Below, in pieces: positions 1-5,096 of a stretch of 5,096 nucleotides of DNA; position 1 is the stretch's first letter, and the number at the start of each line of letters is the position of its first letter. A program made the position numbers and the translations under genes. The notes under the pieces are model-generated. The model worked only from the letters and a program-made list of their open reading frames with translations. It did not search any database and was not told the DNA's origin. The stretch comes from Acidobacteriaceae bacterium (GTDB lineage: Bacteria > Acidobacteriota > Terriglobia > Terriglobales > Acidobacteriaceae): contig JASHYS010000496.1 of the NCBI GenBank assembly GCA_030042915.1, forward strand, positions 1 to 5,096, in the 5' to 3' direction.

Positions 1-2658
1 CAGGTTGTAGCTTCCGCCCGGGAGCGGAGTGAGGCTGCTGTTGTACGGCGGCCACGAGGCTAGATTGCCGCTGCTCACCGTGCCTGACCCGAGAACCGCG
101 CTGCCGTTCAGGAACTTCACCGTTCCCGTCGCCACGCCTTGCATGTTCGATCCCTCCGCAGTCCCGGAAATCGCCGCGTCGGCAAAAACGTAGGAGCCGT
201 AGGGGATGCTTGAGCCGGAAATCGGCTTGCCTGTTGACGGGTTATAGGCGTTCACGCTGAGAGTGGTTGTGCTCGGCTCCGCCGAAATGGAAACCGGAAT
301 CGTGGTGGAAGTGCTGGCAGCATTTGCGGTGTCGCCTCCATACCTGGCCCAAACCGTGTAGGAGCCGCCGGGCAGGCCGTTATAGTTAATCGACCCGGAG
401 CCGGAGCTGAGAGGAACGGCAACCTGGCCGTTGTTCTGCGGGCCCGCTGCTGTGCCGCCCGCCGTTTCGTCGGCATTGTCCACAATGCCGGCAACGCCGC
501 TCGCCGTCGCGGGAGTTACGCCCACATCGAAGCTAACCGACTGGCCATGGACACCGCTATACGCCGAAGTCGATCCATTGAGTTTCAGCGTCGTTGTCGT
601 CGAAGCGAGCGAGACGCTGGTCCAGTTGCTCACCAACTCTGCCGCGTTCACACTACCCAGGCCCGATGCCAGGTCGTAGCCGCTTCCTGCGTTGTATCCG
701 GTGAGAAAGAGGTTCGTTCCGCAGTCCGGCGACGCCGATGCGCACGCAACCGAGTTATTGCCGGTTGTGACGTCGTGAAAAACCGTCGCGTACTTCGACT
801 GCGCCAGTTGATAGAGGATATTGTCGGCCTGGCCGAGACGATAATTGTCAGAAGGCGAGCCGTGAGCCTGCGCCACCAGCGCCATCATGCCTGCGAATGC
901 GGGCGTCGCTGCCGAAGTGCCTCCAACGCCGCCAAAGGTGGTGCTCCCGGTGAACTCGCCGTCCGTGGTTTGGCACTCCGTGTAGCTCTCTGAGGTTACG
1001 CCGTCGGTCACATTATCGGAGCAGAGGACCCATAGAGCGCCATACAATCCATTTCCTGCCAGCAGCGCCACGTCGGGCAGATCGCGAAATCCATCGCTCG
1101 GTGTCAGAGAGCTCTGGAACGCGGGCTTGGCATAGACTGAGCTGACGCCGCCGCTGCCGGCAACGATGTTGCCCTCGCCAGAGCTATTCTTAAGCGCCAC
1201 GTTGTTCGAATAGGTTGTGTTCACTGAGGTGGAATCGTTCCAAGGGTTCTCGGGAATGTACTTGAGGGCGGTTTCGTAATACGGCGGGGAGCCGCTAGTG
1301 GTGTCGTTCACATAAGTCCCAAAAGCGCCCGGAAGGCCGTCGAAATCGGTGCCGCCGACAGCAATGTCGTAGGGCGTTGAGGCAAGGCCGCTCACGGCAA
1401 AGCCCTGCGTGGCCTGCGACTCGGTATCAAAGTCGTCGCAACCGGCGGAGCCGTTGTCGCCGGCGGACACAATGAACGTGATGCCCTGCGCAGCCGCCTG
1501 CTCCGCAGCTTCGAAGATGGTCTGATTGCCCGAGCCGCCAAGGCCGGCTTCGCAACTGGAGAAGCTCATGCTGAGAATGCTGACCGTATCGTCATCCAGG
1601 GCGCGGAAGACTGCATTCAGGACTCCCGATGAGATGTCGGTATCGGCGGAAGTGTAGAAATAGATGCTCGCCTTGGGCGCCAGGCCGCCGGCTATTTCGT
1701 TATCGAGCAGGGCCTCGGTTCCGGCGCCCGTCAGTCCCGGATCGTTGCCGTCAACGACGACGGTTGGCAGGTTTACCGAACCCGCGATCTCGCCCAGGAA
1801 TGCCGTGCGATAGTTGGCCACGTCGGCCGAAGTCAGATCGGATGCGCCGATGATCCCGATGCTGACGCCGGCTCCGTTGTAGGAGGTGCCGCTATAACCC
1901 GGATTCAGGGTGCTGTTCGGCGTGTCGTAGATGACGGCAGCGTCTGCAGGGTCGACAAAGAGGTAGAGAGTTGTACCGGATTCCAGCGTGAGTTCGGGAA
2001 CGATGCGGCCGGTCGATGGGTCAAACCGGCCGTTGGGACCGCGCACCAGCGCCGGCTTCGGGTAAAAGTCATTGAGAGGCCCCACGCCCGCGATCACCGG
2101 CGCCAGAGCGGCGGGAATCTGCGGATCGCTCACATTGGCGAAGTGCGTTTCGCCATTCACCGCGAAGGTGTGAATCGAGGTGTGGAACGCACTTTGCACC
2201 TGGTCGAACGTACCCGAAAACTCGATCGCGTTGCGGGCCGCAGGCGTCTTTTCAATCTTGAAGCCGTGCGATTGAAGCCAGGTCTCGATGCTCAGCAAGT
2301 CGGATTCCGAGATTCCATACGCGGCTCCATACTGCGACGGCGTCAGCCATTTGTGATAGGCAGGCGAGCCGGGGTTCTGGAGATCGCTGAGATATTGCGC
2401 CAGCGCCTGTTGCTGCGTGGTGCTGCGTTGGAGCACCAGTCGAATCCGGCCCGTGGGCGTCGAGCCCGCGGCAGCACCGCGGTCGAATTGCGTTCGCGCC
2501 ATGGGGTGGACGTTGTTCTTGAGAGTCACCAACTGGGTTTCGTCGATAGGGCTGAGGACGCGGCCAGGTACCGGCGTGGACGCAGTCTGAGCATTGGCGT
2601 GGGACGCACAAGCACACCATAGAGCCAAGGTAAGAGGGAAAACGATAAGCCGTTTCAT
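1..2658 (-). CDS. Secreted S53 family peptidase (pro-kumamolisin type) with Ig-like repeats, C-terminus cut by window edge
   Basis: Seen: an open frame of 886 codons from the ATG at 2658 to the window edge, with no stop. Residues 1-23 are a signal peptide (MKR, hydrophobic stretch, likely cut after A-N-A at 21-23), so the enzyme is exported. Residues about 35-200 match the pro-kumamolisin activation domain (YHKWLTPSQYG, VGPLNDFYPKP). About 227-680 is the S53 catalytic domain: E315-xxx-D319 in TEALLDNE, oxyanion-hole D401 in SAGDNG, nucleophile S582 in GGTSAATP, and calcium-site D629 (HDVTTG) and D662 (GYDLASG). All catalytic residues are present, so it should be active. Known for the family: serine-carboxyl endopeptidases, usually acid-active, released by propeptide removal. 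Six cysteines in the catalytic domain (369, 407, 546, 562, 639, 646) could form disulphides. Residues about 683-792 form an Ig-like domain (YTVWARYGGD); a second begins near 794 (VKFLNGSAVLGSG) and is cut. Substrate is unknown; protein scavenging is inferred. Confidence 0.95.
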   Translation of the reverse strand, partial: MKRLIVFPLTLALWCACASHANAQTASTPVPGRVLSPIDETQLVTLKNNVHPMARTQFDRGAAAGSTPTGRIRLVLQRSTTQQQALAQYLSDLQNPGSPAYHKWLTPSQYGAAYGISESDLLSIETWLQSHGFKIEKTPAARNAIEFSGTFDQVQSAFHTSIHTFAVNGETHFANVSDPQIPAALAPVIAGVGPLNDFYPKPALVRGPNGRFDPSTGRIVPELTLESGTTLYLFVDPADAAVIYDTPNSTLNPGYSGTSYNGAGVSIGIIGASDLTSADVANYRTAFLGEIAGSVNLPTVVVDGNDPGLTGAGTEALLDNEIAGGLAPKASIYFYTSADTDISSGVLNAVFRALDDDTVSILSMSFSSCEAGLGGSGNQTIFEAAEQAAAQGITFIVSAGDNGSAGCDDFDTESQATQGFAVSGLASTPYDIAVGGTDFDGLPGAFGTYVNDTTSGSPPYYETALKYIPENPWNDSTSVNTTYSNNVALKNSSGEGNIVAGSGGVSSVYAKPAFQSSLTPSDGFRDLPDVALLAGNGLYGALWVLCSDNVTDGVTSESYTECQTTDGEFTGSTTFGGVGGTSAATPAFAGMMALVAQAHGSPSDNYRLGQADNILYQLAQSKYATVFHDVTTGNNSVACASASPDCGTNLFLTGYNAGSGYDLASGLGSVNAAELVSNWTSVSLASTTTTLKLNGSTSAYSGVHGQSVSFDVGVTPATASGVAGIVDNADETAGGTAAGPQNNGQVAVPLSSGSGSINYNGLPGGSYTVWARYGGDTANAASTSTTIPVSISAEPSTTTLSVNAYNPSTGKPISGSSIPYGSYVFADAAISGTAEGSNMQGVATGTVKFLNGSAVLGSGTVSSGNLASWPPYNSSLTPLPGGSYNL

Positions 2659-2669
2659 GCAGTCGAGGG

Positions 2670-2675
2670 CCTCCT
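2670..2675 (-). promoter_or_regulatory. Ribosome binding site of the S53 peptidase
   Basis: Read on the minus strand this is a perfect AGGAGG. The gap to the ATG at 2658 is 11 bases, slightly long but workable. It supports that ATG, as does the signal peptide starting directly there. A 5-bp inverted repeat (TGACT 2675-2679, AGTCA 2684-2688, loop of four) abuts and shares one base with it, so a small mRNA hairpin could sit just upstream of the site. Confidence 0.7.
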
Positions 2676-2722
2676 GACTCTTCAGTCAATCAATTCGGCC
2701 CCCGGGTAAGCTGATTGGCCCC

Positions 2723-2751
2723 ATGCTAAGCCCGAACTCCGGATTTATCAA
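2723..2751 (-). promoter_or_regulatory. Candidate sigma-70 promoter for the S53 peptidase
   Basis: On the minus strand, a -35 box TTGATA (2746-2751, five of six consensus bases) and a -10 box TAGCAT (2723-2728, four of six) are separated by exactly 17 bases. Transcription would start near 2716 and leave a leader of roughly 55-60 bases before the ATG. This is the best box pair I found in the divergent region. It rests on consensus matching by eye, so it is tentative. Confidence 0.4.
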
Positions 2752-2754
2752 TCC
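2741..2754. promoter_or_regulatory. 14-bp dyad overlapping the candidate -35 box, possible operator
   Basis: GGATTTATCAATCC has perfect 5-bp arms (GGATT and AATCC) around a four-base centre. It covers the proposed -35 box of the peptidase promoter, where a bound repressor would block RNA polymerase. It is short and could be chance. No regulator gene is present in the window to pair it with. Confidence 0.25.
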
Positions 2755-2839
2755 AGATTTGGTGTCACGTCGGCCGCCCAAAGGTACCGCCGTTCTCACA
2801 CAGTGAGGGCGCGCCGAGTCTCTCTTGAACGTAGCCGAA

Positions 2840-2930
2840 GGATCCCTCGCCGCCGGGGATCGGGATGGACGGTTGGGTGCCCCGGTCCCTCGCCCGAGGG
2901 CCAATCTCTGGTCCCTAATTCCGGATCCCT
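2840..2930. repeat. Cluster of four degenerate GG(A)TCCCT short repeats
   Basis: GGATCCCT at 2840-2847, GGTCCCT at 2884-2890, GGTCCCT at 2910-2916 and GGATCCCT at 2923-2930, all in the same orientation. The inverted form GGGATC occurs at 2856-2861 and pairs with GATCCC at 2841-2846 around a nine-base loop. Spacing is irregular. The cluster lies 70-160 bases upstream of the DUF2090 start, so it is in its promoter or leader. Its role is unknown. It may be an intergenic low-complexity repeat, not a regulatory site. Confidence 0.4.
2887..2900. other. Small perfect hairpin in the intergenic region
   Basis: CCCTC (2887-2891) and GAGGG (2896-2900) form a five-base stem around a GCCC loop. No T-run follows on either strand, so it does not look like an intrinsic terminator. 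It includes one of the TCCCT repeats. Its role, if any, is unknown. Confidence 0.3.
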
Positions 2931-2991
2931 GCCGTCCCCCACCCCGCCGGTGCATCATTAATGGAATGGAAGCCCACTTCTTCCCCGACAC

Positions 2992-2996
2992 GGAGG
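2992..2996 (+). promoter_or_regulatory. Ribosome binding site of the DUF2090 gene
   Basis: GGAGG ends four bases before the ATG at 3001. The spacing is short but the core is strong, and it supports this ATG as the start. Confidence 0.6.
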
Positions 2997-3000
2997 ACTC

Positions 3001-3930
3001 ATGACCCCACGCGGATACACCCAGCCCCTCTACATTCTTCCCTTCGATCATCGCGGCTCGTTTGAATCCGGGATGTTTCACTGGCAAGGCGCGTTGACCC
3101 CCGAGCAGACGGCGCAGATCGCCAAGGCCAAGCAAGTCATCTACGATGGATTCAAAGCCGCGCTTGCCGCCGGCGTGCCGGTTCAGGATGCCGGCATTCT
3201 GGTCGACGAGCAATTCGGCGCCGCCATCCTGCGCGATGCCGCCGCGCACGGATACCTTTTCGCCTGTCCCGCTGAAGAAAGCGGCCAGGAGGAGTTCGAA
3301 TTCCAGTACGGCGATGATTTTCCCGCACACATCGAGGCGTTTCACCCCACCTTTTGCAAGGTGCTCGTCCGCTACAATCCCGCCGGCGACGCGGCGCTCA
3401 ACTTCCGGCAGGCCACCCGCCTCAAGCAACTTTCCGACTACCTCGCAGACGCCAAGCGCAGCCTGTTCATGTTTGAGCTGCTCGTGCCCGCCGAAAAGTC
3501 ACAGCTCGCCTCAGTCGGCGGCGACCAGGCTGCCTATGACCGCGACGTCCGTCCTCCGCTCATGATCCAGGCCATCGAGCAATTGCAGGACTCGGGCGTT
3601 GAGCCCGACATCTGGAAGATCGAAGGCCTCGACCGGCGCCAGGACTGCGAAAAAATTGTCGCCGTCGCCCGGCGCGGCGGCCGCGACAAGGTTGGCTGCA
3701 TCATCCTGGGGCGCGGCGAAAGCGAGCAAAAGGTGCGCCAGTGGCTTACCACCGCTGCCACGGTTTCGGGGTTTATCGGATTTGCCGTGGGCCGCACCGA
3801 CTTCTGGGATCCGCTGGTGGCATGGCGCGACGGCAAGCAGACTCGCGAAGCCGCTGTGGCTGCCATTGCCAACCACTACCGCGAGTTCGTTACGCTCTTC
3901 CAACAGGCCCGCGGAAAACAAGCCGCGTAG
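3001..3930 (+). CDS. Stand-alone DUF2090 protein (aldolase-like, related to the C-terminal half of fused IolC)
   Basis: A complete 309-residue cytoplasmic protein with no signal peptide or membrane segment. Motifs seen: LPFDHRGSF at 13-21, resembling the first strand of class I aldolase TIM barrels; FCKVLVRYNP at 118-127; MFELLVP at 157-163; DIWKIEGLD at 203-211; and VGRTDFWDPLVAW at 263-275, with YREFVTLF near the end. These match DUF2090, known mainly as the C-terminal part of some IolC proteins, where a PfkB sugar kinase is fused to a 2-deoxy-5-keto-gluconate-6-phosphate aldolase-like domain in inositol breakdown. The N-terminal PfkB half is absent: the frame starts at a well-supported ATG and only intergenic DNA and a peptidase lie upstream. 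Inference: a sugar-phosphate aldolase, with K206 or K120 as possible Schiff-base lysines. No inositol genes are in the window, so the true substrate is uncertain. Ku follows 56 bases downstream. Confidence 0.9.
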   Translation: MTPRGYTQPLYILPFDHRGSFESGMFHWQGALTPEQTAQIAKAKQVIYDGFKAALAAGVPVQDAGILVDEQFGAAILRDAAAHGYLFACPAEESGQEEFEFQYGDDFPAHIEAFHPTFCKVLVRYNPAGDAALNFRQATRLKQLSDYLADAKRSLFMFELLVPAEKSQLASVGGDQAAYDRDVRPPLMIQAIEQLQDSGVEPDIWKIEGLDRRQDCEKIVAVARRGGRDKVGCIILGRGESEQKVRQWLTTAATVSGFIGFAVGRTDFWDPLVAWRDGKQTREAAVAAIANHYREFVTLFQQARGKQAA

Positions 3931-3986
3931 AGACGAGCTCGACGCAGTTCACACGGATCGCCGAAATCGAATGGTGAGGAGTTTTT
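3931..3986 (+). promoter_or_regulatory. 56-base spacer before ku, with the ku ribosome binding site
   Basis: This short gap separates DUF2090 from ku on the same strand. It holds GAGGAG at 3976-3981, five bases before the ku ATG at 3987, which is a strong ribosome binding site. I see no terminator hairpin with a T-run and no clear promoter, so read-through from the DUF2090 gene is plausible. Confidence 0.6.
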
Positions 3987-4883
3987 ATGGCTCGTGCCAT
4001 CTGGTCAGGACAAGTTCAAATCTCGCTGGTGTCGTTCGGGGTGAATTTTGTCAACGCTACTGAACCGAACAGCCAGATCGCCATGCACGAAATCGATCGC
4101 AAATCGGGCGAGCGCATTCACCACCGCAACGTGACTGAGGGCGACCGGCCCATCGATCGTTCCGACATCGTGAAAGGATTCGAGTATCGGAAGGGCCAAT
4201 ACGTTCTCCTCGAGCCCAGCGAACTCGAGAAGATCAGAATCCCCGGCAAGAAGACGCTGGAGATCAGGCAATTTGTCTCGATCAGAGAAATCGATCTGAG
4301 TTATTTTGAGAAGCCGTATTTTGTCGCGCCCCAGAACGAAGCGCAGTCAGCAACCTTCACGGTGATTCGCAAAGCGCTTGCCGATACCGGAAAAGCAGGA
4401 CTGGGCGAAGTCGCGTTTGGCGGCCGCGAACATCTGGTTGCATTGATGCCCGCGCCCGATGATTCACCGGGCATGATGGCCTACACCTTGCGCTACGCTG
4501 CGGAACTTCGCAATGCAGCCACAGTCTTCTCGGGGATCAAAAGCACGAGAATCGACTCCAGCCAGCTCGACTTGGCCAAGGAGCTCATCCGCCGGAACAG
4601 CAGGAAGTTCGATCCCGCCAAGTTTCAAGATGATTATGAGGCCGCCTTGCGCGAGGCCATCCAGGCGAAGTTGCACCACAAGCCTCTGCCGCTTGAAGCA
4701 CCGCAGCGAGGAAAAGTGATCAGTCTGACTGACGCCCTGCGGCAAAGTCTCGCCCAAAAGTCGGCGAAGAGCGCAGGCCAAACTGGCCGGCGAAACACCG
4801 CCGTTTCAGGCTCAAATCGGCATGCAAGCCGGAAAAAGCCCATCCTCGTGAGTTCCGGATTGAAGCGAAGAAAGACGGCCTGA
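3987..4883 (+). CDS. ku: Ku protein, non-homologous end joining
   Basis: A complete 298-residue protein within the usual bacterial Ku range. Known for the family: a homodimeric ring that threads onto broken double-stranded DNA ends and recruits the ligase LigD. Seen: the N-terminal MARAIWSG with QISLVSFGVNF, the start of the Ku beta-barrel; HEIDRKSGERI at 34-44; IVKGFEYRKGQYVLLEPSELE at 61-81; IDLSYFEKPYFVAPQ at 102-116; LRYAAELRN at 168-176; and FDPAKFQDDYEAALREAI at 208-225, closing the core. VISLTDALRQSL at 244-255 matches the conserved C-terminal segment of bacterial Ku implicated in LigD contact. After about 256 comes a basic, low-complexity tail rich in K, R, S and A, typical of DNA-binding Ku extensions. 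Start choice is firm: GAGGAG five bases upstream, and homology begins at residue 2. No ligD is visible nearby, so the ligase is presumably encoded elsewhere. Base composition looks somewhat less GC-rich than the gene before it. Confidence 0.97.
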   Translation: MARAIWSGQVQISLVSFGVNFVNATEPNSQIAMHEIDRKSGERIHHRNVTEGDRPIDRSDIVKGFEYRKGQYVLLEPSELEKIRIPGKKTLEIRQFVSIREIDLSYFEKPYFVAPQNEAQSATFTVIRKALADTGKAGLGEVAFGGREHLVALMPAPDDSPGMMAYTLRYAAELRNAATVFSGIKSTRIDSSQLDLAKELIRRNSRKFDPAKFQDDYEAALREAIQAKLHHKPLPLEAPQRGKVISLTDALRQSLAQKSAKSAGQTGRRNTAVSGSNRHASRKKPILVSSGLKRRKTA

Positions 4884-4891
4884 ACAGGCCG
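4876..4891 (+). other. Perfect hairpin spanning the ku stop codon
   Basis: CGGCCT (4876-4881) and AGGCCG (4886-4891) form a six-base GC-rich stem with a GAAC loop. The TGA stop of ku occupies the last stem base and the first two loop bases. No T-run follows, so it is not a classical intrinsic terminator. It could protect the 3' end of the transcript or assist termination, or it may simply be chance in GC-rich DNA. Confidence 0.35.
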
Positions 4892-4916
4892 GGCCGAGTC
4901 GAAAGTCCCCTTCGCG

Positions 4917-4922
4917 TAAAAT
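4917..4922 (+). promoter_or_regulatory. Weak -10-like box before the last gene
   Basis: TAAAAT, five of six matches to TATAAT, lies in a short AT-rich patch (4917-4927) between ku and the next coding region. I found no good -35 box at the right distance. An alternative reading is TATTCT at 4922-4927 with TCGAAA at 4899-4904, 17 bases apart. Either would suggest that the last gene has its own promoter. Confidence 0.25.
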
Positions 4923-4937
4923 ATTCTCAGGCAAGAA

Positions 4938-5096
4938 TTGGAGGCTGAAGCCCTGCTCGACTCTCTCATCCATCCGTTGTCTGGCCTCGCGGGCTCGATG
5001 AGCCGCCTGCCGCAGTCGGCGTCTGCCTGGCTCGCGTTTGCTCCGCAAAACGGCTTCTACCATTTCCTCAAAGAGCAGTATGCCGACCAGACCTTC
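4938..5096 (+). CDS. Unidentified protein, N-terminal fragment cut by window edge
   Basis: An open plus-strand frame runs to the window edge after an in-frame TAA at 4917-4919. Codon third positions are mostly G or C, as in the neighbouring genes, which supports real coding and argues against the antisense frame here. From TTG at 4938 it gives 53 residues beginning LEAEALLDSLIHPLSG, then LPQSASAWLAFAP and ending FLKEQYADQTF. The start is uncertain: TTG 4938 has only a weak upstream site (AGGCAAG); CTG 4953 has a GGAGG eight bases before it but is a rare start; ATG 4998 is the first ATG but has no good site. I do not recognise the family. It does not resemble the start of LigD. There is no clear signal peptide or membrane segment in the visible part. 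Confidence 0.5.
   Translation, partial: MEAEALLDSLIHPLSGLAGSMSRLPQSASAWLAFAPQNGFYHFLKEQYADQTF

Larger units (their letters stand above)
2659..3000. other. Divergent intergenic region, 342 bases
   Basis: This separates the leftward peptidase gene from the rightward DUF2090 gene, so it must carry promoters for both. The left part holds the peptidase ribosome site, candidate promoter and dyads. There is a further hairpin at 2795-2807 (CTCAC, three-base loop, GTGAG). The right part holds short GG(A)TCCCT repeats and two hairpins. I see no convincing coding potential: open frames crossing it are extensions of antisense shadows. I could not pick a reliable promoter for the rightward gene; the AT-richer CATCATTAATGG near 2953-2964 is the only -10-like stretch close to it. 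Confidence 0.7.

Noticed and set aside
2143..2622. Plus-strand frames inside the peptidase region (also at 431-679, 547-993 and 1629-1853)
   Set aside because: They are arginine-rich shadows opposite the continuous S53 frame, which carries the catalytic motifs throughout.
1..2658. The peptidase as a pseudogene or frameshifted gene
   Set aside because: I read the frame triplet by triplet: it is continuous, with the propeptide, every catalytic residue and the Ig-like domains in one frame. Its C-terminus is missing only because the window ends.
2252..2689. A minus-strand 145-residue frame starting upstream of the peptidase ATG
   Set aside because: It is out of frame with the signal peptide and S53 propeptide, which begin at 2658 behind a perfect AGGAGG.
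2659..3000. A riboswitch, small RNA or mobile-element end in the intergenic region
   Set aside because: The hairpins are short, none has a T-run, and I see no known riboswitch core, terminal inverted repeats or target-site duplication.
2686..3429. A 247-residue minus-strand open frame overlapping the start of the DUF2090 gene and the intergenic region
   Set aside because: It is antisense to a well-supported gene with recognisable motifs, its sequence resembles no family I know, and such frames are common opposite GC-rich genes.
3599..4063. A plus-strand 154-residue frame overlapping the DUF2090 end and the ku start
   Set aside because: It is an out-of-frame shadow of both genes; the residues are mostly A, S, R and P without family motifs.
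4812..5063. A minus-strand 83-residue frame across the end of ku and the next gene
   Set aside because: It crosses two plus-strand coding regions, ends inside the ku tail, and the plus frame has the better GC-rich third positions.
4938..5096. The last gene as ligD, the usual Ku partner
   Set aside because: The visible residues show no resemblance to LigD ligase, polymerase or phosphoesterase starts that I know.

Overview
The window is GC-rich and densely coding, and it looks like a chromosomal segment from a soil bacterium, most probably an acidobacterium. The main support is a large secreted S53 (sedolisin/kumamolisin-type) peptidase with C-terminal Ig-like repeats, a family greatly expanded in Acidobacteriota. 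A stand-alone DUF2090 protein and a bacterial Ku protein agree with this but do not prove it. The assignment rests on family distribution, not on a marker gene.

Layout. Positions 1-2658 (minus strand) are one uninterrupted reading frame of 886 codons. It encodes a signal peptide, a pro-kumamolisin propeptide, a full S53 catalytic domain with all key residues visible (E315, D319, D401, S582) and at least one and a half Ig-like domains. Its C-terminus lies beyond the left edge. Positions 2659-3000 are a divergent intergenic region with a plausible promoter for the peptidase, several short dyads and a cluster of short GG(A)TCCCT repeats. Positions 3001-3930 (plus) encode a stand-alone DUF2090 protein, the aldolase-like domain usually found as the C-terminal half of a fused IolC. 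Positions 3987-4883 (plus) encode a Ku protein for non-homologous end joining. A small perfect hairpin covers the Ku stop codon. From about 4938 to the right edge lies the start of another plus-strand coding region that I cannot identify.

How the genes relate. The peptidase works outside the cell on protein and is transcribed away from the rest. The DUF2090 and Ku genes are on the same strand, 56 bases apart, each with its own good ribosome binding site, so co-transcription is possible. No functional link between a sugar-phosphate aldolase-like protein and a DNA-end-binding protein is established, and their adjacency may be accidental. No LigD, the usual Ku partner, is visible. I see no tRNA, rRNA, CRISPR array, insertion sequence or attachment site. 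I found no convincing new biological system. The most notable items are the stand-alone DUF2090 gene, its adjacency to ku, and the structured divergent intergenic region.
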